Of a DNA stretch of 64,000 nt, positions 1 to 12,080 are shown piece after piece (position 1 is the stretch's first letter; each line of letters opens with the position of its first letter). The stretch covers positions 3,512,616 through 3,576,615 of the forward strand of contig NC_033630.1 of NCBI RefSeq assembly GCF_001540865.1. The letters run 5' to 3'. Under the pieces are notes generated by a model. That model was given only the letters and a program-made list of their open reading frames with translations, had not been told where the DNA came from and searched no databases. Source of the stretch: Ananas comosus. Its lineage: Eukaryota; Streptophyta; Magnoliopsida; Poales; Bromeliaceae. The translations under genes were made by a program, and so were the position numbers.

Positions 1-763
1 AAAAAAAAAAAAACAATTGCTATTTACTTAAAAAAACTTATATATTTTCTTTTCCTCTTTCTCAAAAATAAGAAGTATAAAACTATTTTCCATCAAAATT
101 TTTTTTCTAAAAAATAATTTTTTACGATTTTTCAAAAGATCCGAACATCCTTATCAAAGCACCGTAGTTTGCACGAAGCTCCTCAGTTTACACGTCCAAA
201 GAAAACGACGTCCACAATTGCTGCTGAATACTATAATCAATGACTTAAAAACAAGATCGGACATGCCGATTCAACCGTCCGGCGGTGACTCAGTTTATAA
301 AACAAATCGATTCAATCTTTTAAATTGGATAAGTTCAAAAAAACGTTTTGAACAGTTCGAATCGATTATTCAACCATCGAACTGGTGAACCGATCCAATT
401 TTAATCAAATCAGTTGAATTTTTGGTTAAGTCATTATTAAAATGTAATGTCTCAAAATAAAATTTTTTGTTAGCACAGATTAGTTTTATAAGTATAACTT
501 GAAAACTTACCTCTACATAATTTGGCCTAGAAACCGGTATTTTATAATTAAATATAATACTAGAAAAATTAATGAAGCTCCTATATTTTTAAAAGTGTCA
601 AGTCATTGGTATTTGTAAATTTTCGATATTTGGATGAAAATTTATAGTGTAAGGATAATAATAGTTTCCGAAGATTGAGAGAGTAGTTGGTGTAGTAACA
701 TAATTTAAAAGATGGAATTAGTCAAAGATAGAAATTTAATAGTGAAAAACTTACAAACATTAA
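1..763. other. AT-rich intergenic DNA
   Basis: No gene is visible. The stretch is AT-rich with scattered short homopolymers and stop codons in every frame. It ends at a TAA trinucleotide that appears to be the left target-site duplication of the next element. Confidence 0.6.
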
Positions 764-1768
764 GGCCCCGTTTGGTTGGGGGGATAAGCGGGGATAACAA
801 AAGTTATCCCCGCTATTCCGCCAAACGGGATGAAATTTGGCCGGGATATTTTATCCCGGTCAAACCTTGCTATTCCCGGTTATCCCGGAATAGCAAGGGA
901 TTTGCTATTCCACCATTTTGGTAGAATAGCACTATTCCAATGCTTAATTTCAAACTTAATTAAAATTATAAATTGAATTAAAACTAAATTATATAAATAT
1001 AATATGTTATATATTATAATACATTATTTTATTATAAAATTATTAATTGTACTATATTAATACATATTATTTATATTTAAATATTATAATAAAATTTATA
1101 ATAAATTATATTTAANGTGTTATATTATTGATTCAACCAGTAGTTGATGATCACTGACAAGTATAACATTTTATTTTATTTTTAAAACATTGGTTATAAT
1201 TATTTCTCAATGTAACATTATGCTCCGGATAAACTAGGGTTGCAAATCGATCCGGGTCGACGGAGCTTCCGCCCTATTCTGCCCCAAATGGGCAGTAAAC
1301 AGGAGAAACTAAATGAATTCGGGACGGAGAATGAGGTAATTTTTATAATCCGAAACGAATTCGGAGCAGAAAACGGGAGAAATTTTGACCCGCCCCGAAT
1401 TCTCCTGAATCCGTCCAGTAATGATCTNATTTAAAATTTAAAATTTTGAATTTAAAATTTGAGATTTTAAATTTCAAAATTTCATATTTCCAAATTAAAA
1501 TTTTAAATTTAAAAATATATATTTAAAAATTTAAAAATTTAAATTTAAATATAATAAGAGAATAATATAATTATTTTTTATTTATAAAATCTACTATCTT
1601 TTTTATTCCATCTTACCTAACCAAACGCTACAAACGCTATTTTTTTTATTCCCAGGAATAACCCAATTTTCATCCAAACGCAAAATTAATCTAATCCCCG
1701 CTTATACCTCAATTTATACCTATCCCTGTAATAGTCACTTTTTGCTTATCCTCGAACCAAACGATACC
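764..1768 (+). mobile_element. PIF/Harbinger-like non-autonomous element
   Basis: The left end begins GGCCCCGTTTGGTT and the right end finishes AACCAAACGATACC, so the termini are inverted. Both flanks are TAA, the 3-bp target duplication typical of PIF/Harbinger and Tourist-like elements. The inner termini are GC-rich (repeated GGGATAA/TTATCCC blocks) around an AT-rich core. An inverted relative sits at 14995-16104. There is no transposase reading frame. An insert bounded by N bases (1117-1427) interrupts the core. Confidence 0.65.
1117..1427 (+). repeat. N-bounded copy of a neighbouring 0.3-kb repeat
   Basis: Single N bases lie at 1116 and 1428. The sequence between them is nearly identical to 1878-2190 (shared features: a GATTCAACCAGTAGTTGATG block, CTCCGGATAAACTAGGG and a GAATTCGGGACGGA motif). 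The related element at 14995-16104 lacks this insert. It may be a nested insertion or an assembly artefact. Confidence 0.6.
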
Positions 1769-1877
1769 TAAGTGCTTTGTACTTTTAAAATACAATAGCT
1801 AGACTCCTAAAATAATATATAATATATATATTATTTATATATAATAAAATTAAAATAATAAGTAAATATTTATAACG

Positions 1878-2190
1878 TGTTATATTGTTGATTCAACCAG
1901 TAGTTGATGATCACTGACAAGGATAACATTTTATTTTTAAAACATTGGTTATAATTATTTCTCAATGTAACATTATGCTCCGGATAAACTAGGGTTGCAA
2001 AACCGATCCGGGTCGATGGAGCTTCCGCCCTAATCTGCCCTAAATGGGGTAGTAAACGAGAGAAAATAAATGAATTCGGGACGGAAAATGAAGTAATTTT
2101 TATGATCTGAAACGGATTCGGAGCAGAAAACGGGAGAAATTTTGACCCACCTAGAATCCCCTCGAATCCGCCCCGTAATGATCCGTCCCG
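1878..2190 (+). repeat. Second copy of the 0.3-kb repeat
   Basis: Direct repeat of 1117-1427, offset by about 760 bp, with scattered substitutions and small indels. It codes for nothing recognisable. The following DNA to about 2840 is AT-rich and holds only short GC-rich repeat scraps (for example near 2450-2500). Confidence 0.6.
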
Positions 2191-2841
2191 AATTCGCCTA
2201 AAAAATTATTTATATTTTTAAAAATATTCCTAAAAAATAATGTAGTTATAAAAAAATCTAAAATACAAATAAATTATTACTCTCATTTCTCATGTATTCG
2301 AAACTTTTTAATTTTACTTCGAATTATGATTGATATTTTTATTTTTTATAATTGATGTTGTTAATTATATATATAATATTATTAAAAATTATTAATTTAT
2401 ATTTTACAAAATATTAACAATATTATAATTTTATAAAAAATATTAGTTGGCGGGACGGATTGGGGGTGCCGACAATGGACAGGTTAATAGGCGGAATGGA
2501 TTATAAAATATACTAGTATAGGAACCCGCGCGATGCGGCGGATATAATCATATTTGATTAAATTTAATAATATAAAAAATATTTTAAAACTTTTAGAATA
2601 AAATTATAATTTAATAAAAAATAACGAAAGAAAAAAAAAATTATAGGAGAAAAAAATGTGTTACATAGAAATCAGACCGCTTTGTATCTTCATTTAGGGC
2701 ATTCTCTACTAACACCGATACTTTCGTGAAATATCATAACGCCTTCAACCCTTTTTCAGCAAGTCCTATACATTACAAATATAAGTGGTCGACATGGAGG
2801 GAGAAAGGTTCGAGGCTAGGGTTAGAGTTCGACTCACTCGA

Positions 2842-2950
2842 CGTTGAAGGTGAGAGCGAGGGCGGTGCGCTTGCGGGCTTGAGGGGAGCGGACGTAGTAG
2901 GCGAGGTTGTTGTCGAGAACGCCATTTGCCGTACCCACAGGCTTCTCGGG
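2842..2950 (-). pseudogene. Relic of an M16 (insulinase-type) peptidase gene
   Basis: On the minus strand one frame reads GVLDNNLAYYVRSPQARKR followed by TALALTFNVE and a stop. This resembles the start of the M16 domain in plant insulinase-like peptidases, where a G-x-L-D-N-G-L-x-Y-Y-V-R stretch is followed by a run such as RAALALAVKVGS. Only about 35 residues survive, upstream of where the HxxEH zinc motif would lie, and no further exon is seen nearby. The base composition is richer in GC than the surroundings, as expected for a captured or decayed exon. Family assignment is from remembered family patterns and needs a database search. Confidence 0.45.
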
Positions 2951-3335
2951 TAACGATTCTTAGAAAATAGAAACTAATTAGAGGGAAGTCGAAGTAGCGA
3001 CGTTACAAAAAAGTAATTATGAGATGGGAAGTTGAAAAGACATACGTTATGAAAAAAAATTAATAAGATGGGAAGCCGAAAAGATAGACGTTACAGGGAA
3101 GGAAAGCCGAAGAGACCGCTTAGCCATTTGGTTCAAAAGAGGGACAAGTGAGAGTGAAAGATAGGCTGCCACGTGGTAAGATTAGGGGAAATAATGTTAA
3201 GGTATAGATTTGTTATCCCATTACAAATTTAGAGTGGGAGACGGGACGGAATTTTAGTAGTCGAAGCCTCCGCCCTCACATCCACCCCATTTGCATCCCC
3301 AGAATAAATCCATTGTATATATATTGTTTCTATTT

Positions 3336-3342
<7 letters not shown>

Positions 3343-3380
<38 letters not shown>
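3343..3380. repeat. (AT)n microsatellite
   Basis: About 19 uninterrupted AT units lie roughly 115 bp upstream of the NHL/LEA_2 start codon, so within its probable promoter or 5' leader. Confidence 0.9.
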
Positions 3381-3384
<4 letters not shown>

Positions 3385-3494
3385 TGTTTCTACTTTTGCC
3401 ATTGGAAACTTCATTAAATACCCCTATAAAAAACAACCTCTTATCACAAGTTCACAACTATCTCTCTAGCATCTGCGTACGTAGCTCCTCAAGC

Positions 3495-4106
3495 ATGTCG
3501 AAAGAGCGCGACGAGATTTGCTGCATACTTAAATTCGGAATTTTCGTCGTCGGCATCATTTTGACACTAGTACTTCTACTAGGTGCTTTTCACACATTCC
3601 GTGTTTCGATCGAAGACGCCGCACTCTCACGTTTCTCCGTCACCTCCTCGCCGATATCGATCTCCTACGACTTCACCGTCGCAGTCAAAATCCGCAACCC
3701 GAACCTGAACATCGGCATCTACTACGACTCGCTGGAGGCCAGTTACTTGTTCGACGGCCAGGTCTTCGCGACGACGACGTTCCCGAGCTTCTACCAGCGC
3801 CCGAGGGGCGCGACGGTGCTGCGTCCGGTGATCGAGGGTAGCTCGATCGTGCCCCACTTGGCGGGGGACGCTGCCGTCATCGCCGACGTCGCCGACGGTG
3901 GGTCGTTGGGAGGCAACGAGACGAGTGTTTTTGGTTTGGAGGTGCAGATCAGCGCGCTCGTGCGGTACCAAAGGCACAGGGAGCACTGCAGGTTCGAGGT
4001 GAAATGCCCGATGAGTGCGCTCGCGGTGACTCAATCTAGTACTGATAACACGTTTAAGAGAGTGAAATGTGACGTGAAAGCAAAACCAGCTGGTTTCTTC
4101 GGTTAA
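3495..4106 (+). CDS. NHL/LEA_2 family membrane protein (NDR1/HIN1-like)
   Basis: Single-exon gene of 203 codons. I chose the ATG at 3495 (MSKERDEICC) because the in-frame sequence upstream is a translated (TA)n tract. A short charged N-terminus with two Cys residues precedes one hydrophobic segment at about residues 13-35 (FGIFVVGIILTLVLLLGAF). Beyond it lies a LEA_2-type beta-sandwich region with the family signature around NPNLNIGIYYDSLEASYLF (about residues 73-91) and a FPSFYQRPRG segment, like the NPN-x-x-IGIYYD and LPxFYQ motifs of NDR1/HIN1-like proteins. The topology suggests a type II membrane protein with the LEA_2 domain outside or in the lumen. Family members are linked to pathogen response and abiotic stress; the exact role here is unknown. 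The coding part is strongly GC-rich compared with its flanks. The C-terminus is GFFG with no obvious GPI signal. Confidence 0.88.
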   Translation: MSKERDEICCILKFGIFVVGIILTLVLLLGAFHTFRVSIEDAALSRFSVTSSPISISYDFTVAVKIRNPNLNIGIYYDSLEASYLFDGQVFATTTFPSFYQRPRGATVLRPVIEGSSIVPHLAGDAAVIADVADGGSLGGNETSVFGLEVQISALVRYQRHREHCRFEVKCPMSALAVTQSSTDNTFKRVKCDVKAKPAGFFG

Positions 4107-4177
4107 TTTCATATATATTATGTATTTAAGTCAAGAGTACCCTCTATAATCAATATATTGGGTACGTAAAAAAACAA

Positions 4178-4290
4178 TTTTTTTTTTTTTTTTGAGATAT
4201 AGATCGCTTTGTTCACATGGAACATGAACTCAGCTACAATAATGAGGCAACAGAGACTCCTCAGAAAAAAATAAACAAATGAAAAATATA
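4178..4290 (-). mobile_element. L1-type LINE 3' end fragment
   Basis: A poly-T run at 4180-4193 followed by GAGATATAGATCGCTTTG reads on the minus strand as a poly-A-tailed 3' end preceded by GTTGCCTCA. This is like the L1 3' ends at 33390-33510 and 13418-13560 (GTTGCCTCAC, then GAAGCGGGTAGCATGCTA, then TCTC and poly-A). The DNA from here to 5570 has no gene; it is AT-rich with repeat scraps. Confidence 0.45.
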
Positions 4291-5569
4291 AAATTAACAA
4301 GGAGAAACTACGACAAGAATAAAAAAATACGAACTAAGTAAGATACACGGAAACTAATCGAACCGAACCGAACACGGGACCGAAAAATAAACATAAATAA
4401 GCTAAGACGTACGGGCAAAACCATATTGAAATACGCTAGACTACGATCTGTATCTCCTACTAAAAAGATGCTCCTCCCAAAGTCTCATCCGACTTCTGAT
4501 GTTATTCTAAATAAGCTTTTCTGTGGGTAAACTTTCGGACAAAATTTAATAAGTTTTTTGTGGATTATGATTTTTTTTTATTTTCTAATAATATTTTAGT
4601 TTGATATTCTTATTTTAATTAGTTTTGTCATCAAGGATATGCCCCTGAATAGAATACTAATTTGTCATTATTTTATGAAACATATGTAGGATATACTCGT
4701 AAAGTGTAAATTGTAAGATTGAACAATGCATGATGTATTTACCATCTTGTGGTTTGTAAAACTTTATCTTCCAGTATTTTGTAAGTTATATGTAGTAATT
4801 TTGTGTCCCATTTGATAATAACATTTTACAATAAAACAAAAATACAATTATCGAATAATAAAATAAAAAATTTAAATTATAAGATGATAAAGTGAATTGA
4901 TTGTCTCCTTTTTTAGTGCCGACGAACCACCAGTATATATATATCTCACATGCGAGATGATTTAATTACAATATTAATCATTTTATTTATTATATGTTTT
5001 GTAAGCAAATTTGCAACCATTTTCCTAATTATTTTTTTTTTATATTCAAATTTCTAGTCTAAATTCAGTATTTCTTTTAATCTAAGTTCCAACCATAAAA
5101 AATTCCGTTAACTACAATGAAAATCATAGCATCAATACCAAATAATGTTTGAAGCACAAACACCAAACCTTGTTGCATGGCAATTTCACTTACAGTTAGG
5201 GCATGTTTGCTTGGGTGGAAGTCGAGTAGAAGTGGAGAGTGGGAAAGTTATTTTCGTCGTAAACAGTTATTTTCGTTGTTTGGTTCGCCGTAAAAAAGTT
5301 ACGGTCGGAACTCGAGTTAACCTCAAACGGCGTAATTGACTTCGGCTTATCGTGGGCCAAAGTCAATTACGTTGAAGAGAGGTAAAAGAAAATAATAAAA
5401 TAATATAATAGGTAAAGATAATTATATTTAATTTTTTTTATTATATTACTAATTATTCTTTTATTTAATTGGTATATTTAAAATATAATAAAAATTAATT
5501 AGTTAAGTTTTAATATTTTTTTTATTTAATTTGTACAATTAAAATATAATAAAAAATAATTAATTAAGG

Positions 5570-5818
5570 AGTTCGGCTACTATATTTTTATGAGTATTGG
5601 CTCTCTTATACTCAAAAGTTTTCGGCCCTTAGATTTATTTCATTGATTATTTCCACCGGTTAGATCATACTATTCAATTAACTACCCACTCAATCCTTAG
5701 AGACCACTATCATTTTAACTGTGGACCACCATCATCCTAACCACACATCCCATCAATCAACGGTTAAAAATTTATGAGTATAAGAGATTCTATATTCATA
5801 AGAGTATAGTAGCCCCAG
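5570..5818 (+). mobile_element. Micron-like MITE copy 1
   Basis: About 250 bp beginning GTTCGGCTACTATA and ending TATAGTAGCCCC, with a subterminal inverted pair (ATTTTTATGAGTAT near the left, TATTCATAAGAGTATA near the right). The interior shares CCCTTAGAT, CCACTATCAT and CACATCCC blocks with the copies at 23193, 43065 and 62981. No coding capacity. The flanks to 6540 are AT-rich and hold no gene. Confidence 0.6.
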
Positions 5819-8119
5819 CTTTAATTAACTATTAATATGTTTTTACTGTTTAATTTTATTATTGTATTACTATAATTTTTGTATAAAAAAATAATTTAAT
5901 TATTTTAAATTAAAATTTAATTATATAAAAATATAATTTTATTATCTTTATTTATTAAATATTTATTATTTATATATAAACTATAGTTTTACAGCATACA
6001 CTTCCTACCAAATAGACAGCAGAACTAATGGAACTTCACTTACATAATTACGAAACCAACAACGGGAAAGAAGTAGTTATCACTGAACTCTATTTCAATC
6101 CAAAGTCTACTTCAAGCCAAAGTCCAATTTCGTTGAAACAAACGTACCCCTAATGAAGCTAGCTTCATTGACAATTCACTGCAAGTTAGATTGAGAGAAG
6201 CAATTAATTCACATGTAATCACTTAACACCGTAAGTGCGAGTTAGTTTCTTCAGTTGATCGATACAGAAAGCGACAGAAACAGCAAGAAATTTAGCATTG
6301 CTCGTAAATAAAATAACAAAGCCGGCCAAAGTGCAATTTTTATAACATGAGATGAAGCTGAAAACAAAGAGCTTCTGCAGGTTCTCTTCTTCTTGTTCTT
6401 ATTCTCCTAACAACTTGACCTGCACTAATCTCCCATTAATTGTTTTTTAGCTTTTTTTTCCTTTCTTTTTTGGTTAGTTAATAAGACAAGATCTTCGTCG
6501 ACAGACGCATTTTTGCGGTGTTAATTTCCAGGTAAGCGCAAATGCCATCTTGCAGCGACTGTTGCGCGTTCGTACTGGCGATACCGGTGGGCTTACTATG
6601 GATAGTACTGAGCCTCGGCGTCCTCCTTCCGATCGTTTTAGCAATCCTAATCGTCTCTCTGGTTTTTACGCTCGTCGGGTACGGAAGAAGAGTGCTACAA
6701 TTTTGATCTGATCACGAAAAGTTGCATTCTTTGGGCGTGCAGTACCATTCTTGATCGATTTCGATGTTTTGTGTAGGTTATTCCTATCCTGCATCTGCGT
6801 CGAGGGCGTCGCGAAGGGTTTTATGTATGTTAGCGATTTTCTTGACAAGGTTGCATGGAAACTCTACGACTTGACTGTATGTGGACAGGCTTGTAAGTAC
6901 TCATTAGATAGTATTTTACACCGTTTTCTATCTAAGCAAATTGAATGTCACTCGTTAAAAATGATGATAATGATTATTATCATATATACAGGTAACGATG
7001 AATCGAACAACCGAAATGCTCGTGCACAGCGGACTTCCTCGCAGGAGTCAAGAAATCGGAATGCAGTAACTCCGCGGTCCACTCAAAGACCGACAGAAAA
7101 TCGCAGCAACAGCACGACGAGACAGCAGAGAAGTGTTCCTTCAGCAAATAATACACCTGTGGCTCCGCGACCTGCACCGACGACGAATCGTACCCCAGCA
7201 CAAACATCCGCACCTACACCAACAAATGAGTATCGCGCAGCGACAATTACTCCTGCTAGTAAGGAGAATGTCGTCATCGACATGCCGCCGCTGACGGCGC
7301 CGTCAGCACCACCAGTGCCGTTAGCTACTCCGCCGCCTGCTATCACAGTTGGAATCTCGCATAATGGATTCACGTACGGAGACTTGGTGAAGGCGACGGG
7401 CAAATTCTCTGACGAAAATTTCCTCGGCGAGGGCGGCATGGCGTCTGTGCATAAGGGCACTCTAGCAGACGGCAGAGAAGTCGCGGTCAAGCAATTGAAG
7501 ATCCCCGATAGCAAGTGGGGGGAGCGCGAATTCGCGGCGGAGGTCAGCGTCCTCGGCCGCGTAAATCATCGCCACCTGGTGCAGTTGATCGGATGCTACA
7601 CCACCAAGGGAAAGAGAGCACTTGTTTGTGAGTATGTTCCGAATAAGACGCTGGAGTTCCATTTGCATGGTATATACCAAACACCGATCTTCGCCGTGTT
7701 CTTGTTCTATGACTAAGATTTACTAACTAGTCTTATTAATTACTATTCTTTTAACTCAAAATGTTAAGTGCAAATAGCCTAAACCACATAATTAATGCAA
7801 ATCAAAGTTTACCATAAAAAGAAAAAAGAAAAAGAAAACTAACATCAAAGCATATATATCACCAAATGCTACTTTTGGAAGCATAATATATATGAAGAGT
7901 TTTCTATATATATTAAAATTTCACAATAAACAATGTTATATGCAGGGGAAAATCAACATGTCCTGGATTGGCCTACAAGGCTAAAAATATCTCTTGGAGC
8001 TGCAAGAGGGCTTGCTTATTTGCACGAGGAGTGTGAGAGTCCCTCTTTTCTATATCCTCTAATATATCTTTTTGTAAATAGAGTTATAGTTGTAACTTTT
8101 AACCAACCATATTATTACG

Positions 8120-8620
8120 GTTAATTGCATTTTGTAAACATATCGAATAGTAGGTATATTCCTACAAAGTTTATTTTTTTAATTTTATCCCTTACAAAAG
8201 TTTAATGATATTCATATTTGCCCTCTGGTTTGTTATCGTTAGAGCACTGTTATTTTTTAATAGCAGATAATTAAAATAATACTTTTACTCTTACAAATAT
8301 TTCTCTCCTATTTTTTAACAGCAGATAATTGAAATGATACTTTTGCTCTTATAAATATTTCTCTATGTTAGAATTATGCATAAATGTTCCCCCAAAAAAT
8401 ATTTTACTTGATAATATAAGAGGGGTAAAAATATCAATTTAACTCATTCACTAACCAGGGTTAAGTATTTTACTCATACTTAACTATATTTTTCTAACGA
8501 ATCTTAACAGGTATATTTGAAAACGTTAGGGCTTTTATAGAAATAAAAATAAAAAGTTAAACTTTGTCGGAATATATCTGTCATTCAATACGTTTACAGT
8601 GAACTGCATGCAATTAACCC
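8120..8620 (+). mobile_element. MITE in intron of the first PERK-like gene
   Basis: About 500 bp with inverted ends: the left end reads TTAATTGCATTTTGTAAAC and the right end GTTTACAGTGAACTGCATG then CAATTAACCC. Related copies lie at 13710-14460, 23766-24110 and 24333-24757. It sits between exons 4 and 5 of the kinase gene. Confidence 0.55.
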
Positions 8621-9684
8621 AATTATTATTATATATACATAGCTAAAGAAGCCTTCTTGATTTTCTTTTTCTTTTTTTTTAAAAAATTTGTAGGCCAGCC
8701 CAGGATTGTTCATCGGGATATTAAAGCAGCCAATATTCTTATAGATAATTCATTTGATGCCAAGGTGTGTTTCTTTATGGCAAAAAATCAAAAATAAAAA
8801 TTTCTCTTGATTTAATTAATTAATTAAAGCTCAGACGATATTTTACTCTTCTGCGCGAGGTTAAAATTATAACACTTTATGTGTTATTACTCATTCATAT
8901 GTACCTACTTTAAATTTTAACGACTATCATGCGTCAATAAATTAATGATTTAGTACAGAAAATATATATATATATATACATATACACTAGCGCTTTATCG
9001 GTTATTTTATGAAAAGCAAGTGATAAAATATTTTTGTGCAATTCTATTATTTACTGATAGGAAGCTTATATATTTTAGTTTATACCCTGATCTATAATCA
9101 TCTTAATTTGCTTTTTTTTTTTTTTTTTTTTTCCTATTATATACAAATGCTAATGTTTTATACATGCATGACACCACATTTGCTCTTGTTGCCCTAGAAA
9201 TCTGAAATTAATCTTTTATTTATATGGGGTTTTTGGACAGGTAGCTGATTTTGGGCTTGCAAAATTTCTTCCAGCGGGTGACACCCATATTTATGCAACA
9301 TACATATTGGGAACCCATGGGTAATGTTTTTTGTTTTTTTTTGTTTTTTGTTTTTTTTTTTTTGGCTTTAGTTAATTGTCATCATATGATGTTTTAGAGT
9401 TACAATTGCTTTAAAATTTGTGCTCTATGAGAGTTTGGGCGGTTGATCAGGGCTACTAATTAGCGAGCACTTGCTGAGAAGTTCAGTGCACTACAACACA
9501 GCTGTCGATGCATACTACAAATGCAAATTTTTTTTGCTTGGTTGTTTGTAGCTGAAAATTGCATCAATTTGACTAGATCTCTGCCATACGTACTTTGAAA
9601 GTGATTTTGTATATTTTTTACTTAATTGACATAAAGCAATTGCTAGGTGTGCACTTCTAAACTAGATATATATATATATATATA

Positions 9685-9901
9685 GTTGATCTAGGATACT
9701 TTTACAAGTATCATCCCCATGTTGCTATCACGTTTTTAGCCATTGGATCTACTTTTTGATTACTAATAGTTCTTGGATCAAACACTATTCCACCTACCAC
9801 CACCTACCACCATCATCTCAACCTCACATCTCTCCATCCAAGGGCTAAAAACACACAAGTATCACTTGGGTGATACTTGTAAAAGTATTCTAGCCCTACT
9901 C
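9685..9901 (+). mobile_element. Micron-like MITE copy 2, inside (TA)n
   Basis: Flanked on both sides by (TA)n tracts (9666-9684 and 9902-9922). The subterminal inverted repeats contain GATACTTTTACAAGTATC on the left and GATACTTGTAAAAGTAT on the right. The interior holds direct CCACCTACCAC units. An inverted copy of the same subfamily is at 12081-12295. Confidence 0.75.
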
Positions 9902-9956
9902 TATATATATATATATATATATACTCGCGCCCGCTCCATCTAACTATCCTTACCGA

Positions 9957-9985
9957 TTTAGCGAACCGAACCGAACCGAACCGAA
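9957..9985 (+). repeat. Short pentanucleotide repeat
   Basis: About five CGAAC units in tandem, a small simple repeat of no visible function. Confidence 0.7.
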
Positions 9986-10235
9986 CGGAATCGACAAAAT
10001 ATCTATTTTTCAAAAATAAATAGATGCCCCTTTTTAAAAAATTTTCTTATGTTTTGGTTGTGTCACCGTCTTGCTTGTATTCCGATCGAATAACTCAAAG
10101 ATGACGACGAAGCAGTAGTATTACATGCATGTTGTACGTACGTGCCTGTATATCTATGTAAACATAATTTTTTAATATTTTTAAGTAACCCTCCATTTTC
10201 TTTCACTTGAATTTCGGACTAATATTAGGTGTCTA

Positions 10236-10370
10236 GACCGACCGTCCCTAGAGCAAGTGGCAAAGAGTTTGGCGGTTGATACCTGAGACCCAAGTTCGAA
10301 TTAATCCTAGCTGATTCACATTTCCAGCTAAATTTATTTTTAAATAAAATAAAAGAAGCAGGTATCATCT
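10236..10370 (+). mobile_element. tRNA-derived SINE copy 1
   Basis: Starts GACCGACCGTCCCTAGAG, has an A-box-like TAGAGCAAGTGG and a B-box-like AGTTCGAATTAATCC (disrupted), then CTGATTCACATTTCCAGCTA and a degraded tail AAGCAGGTATCATC. Two further copies are at 41919-42072 (minus) and 60207-60357 (plus). The tail is eroded and I see no target duplication. Confidence 0.65.
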
Positions 10371-10839
10371 AAGAAATTAACATGTTGTTAAACAGGCCGG
10401 GTATCAAAGGGGGATAAGTTTAAGCTATAAGCTAGCCAGTAAAATATTTTTTATCATTCTTCAGTCCGTAAAATATAGCATTTTATTATCATGTGATTTA
10501 TACTTCAATTCTAATTTTTTATGCGTTTTAGTGACAAATCTTTATGGTGAAACGATCGACCACGTGCGAAACTACACGATAGCATGATGTATAAAACTTT
10601 TCAGACTACAAGATGACAATTAACTAAAAGTTTGCTAAATTACGAGAGCGCTGGAGTTTTCCCTCGAATATTCGATCCTATTGGCTATTAATTGTTAGTA
10701 TTTGTTCCTCACCAGCTAAATAGTTGATGATGATGATGATGAAAANATATAAATATTAGGTAAAAAATGTATTGATGTCATATTTTCAAATTAGAAATTG
10801 AATTTAAAAAATATAAATTACAATATAAAATCTGCACTG

Positions 10840-10946
10840 GGTTAGAATACTATTAATAGCACCAAGTTAATTATTTATGCTATTAATTATTTGGCTCTTG
10901 GATGAACTAAGTGCTTGGTGCTATTAATAGTATTATAGCCGGACTC
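10840..10946 (+). mobile_element. Internally deleted Micron-like MITE
   Basis: Inverted ends: GAATACTATTAATAGCACC on the left and GGTGCTATTAATAGTATT then ATAGCCGGACTC on the right, with only about 60 bp between. TAGCCGGACTC is the reverse complement of the GAGTCCGGCTA terminus of other copies. Confidence 0.6.
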
Positions 10947-12080
10947 TATAAAATCTTCTAAAACCGCTAATTTAGTATGTTTCAATCAAGATTTAATTAC
11001 CAACACTTTTATTTTTTTTTTTTTTTACCTGGTCTGTACAATGTTCCGTTAACTTGATAGAATATCCAAGAAATCATTTTTCAGCGAAGTGTACTACAAA
11101 ATTCCATTAAGATTTGACAAACCTTTTTAAATAATTTTTAAGAAGTCAAAAGGATCATAGATTAGATAGTAAAATCAATTTTTTTTTCTAATTTATTTTC
11201 TAAAAAATAATCTTTGAATTTTAGATATTTGTTCTACTTAAGATACACTACATGCAATTAAGGTAACCTCTTTACATTTTTACCCAGTAGAACATACCAT
11301 TTCTCTTCTAGAGGAAAATTGCAAAATTTTGTTGCAGGCCAGGTTGCCGCTCGCAGAAGCATTGCTCGACGATGGCAACTACGATGCGCTTGTCGATCCG
11401 AGGCTGGAGAACAACTACGATCGCGGCGAGATGCGGCGGATGGTCGCATGTGCGTCTGCTTGCGTGCGATGGTCGCCACAATATCGGCCACCTATGACTC
11501 AAGTAAATATTCATTTGTCTTAAAAAATTACACTTAACAATCTTATGATTTTCTTTCCGGTTCACTATAAGTACCTAAGAGTTAAATATGATAGTGTAGT
11601 GCTATTTTCTGCGAACCACATAGGTGTAAAGTGTAGATTATAGGATGGTAAAATATTACATGGCACAATCTTATTAATTCTAAAGTGCAGATTTTTAAGT
11701 CACAGATAGTGGCAAATACATGAAAAATGCCAATCTACCAATGGACAAATTGAAGTTTCCCTTCTTCTTATTAAATACTTCTAATCCGTTATCAACATGT
11801 TGATATCCGATCTTCTGTTTTACATCAATTTAATTATAAGATTGTAACGCCCCAATAGTTTCATATTGAATAAAAAAGAAATTACGATGGCGTATATAAA
11901 AATCAGAAATTCAAGAAATTATTATTGATAGTAAATTGGGTCATTACATTAAGTATAATAGAAAAGGAATTACAATTTGGTATATAAAGATTATGGACCC
12001 TAAATAATAAGGTGATAGAAAAAAAGAAAAAAATTGGGGATAGAAAAAGATTTGCGGTTGGATATATATATATATATATA

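Noticed and set aside
2726..2953. 75-codon plus-strand frame
   Set aside because: The minus strand of the same place gives a recognisable M16 peptidase fragment; the plus frame has no family resemblance.
7083..7514. Minus-strand reading frames opposite the first kinase
   Set aside because: They lie antisense to exon 3, which has a clear kinase N-lobe on the plus strand.
9445..9500. A GGCTACTAATTAGCGAGCAC stretch as a relic of the missing kinase exon
   Set aside because: Only the first few codons could be matched to GYLAPEYAS, with a stop, and nothing after them resembles the [17 protein letters not shown] part. The match is within chance.
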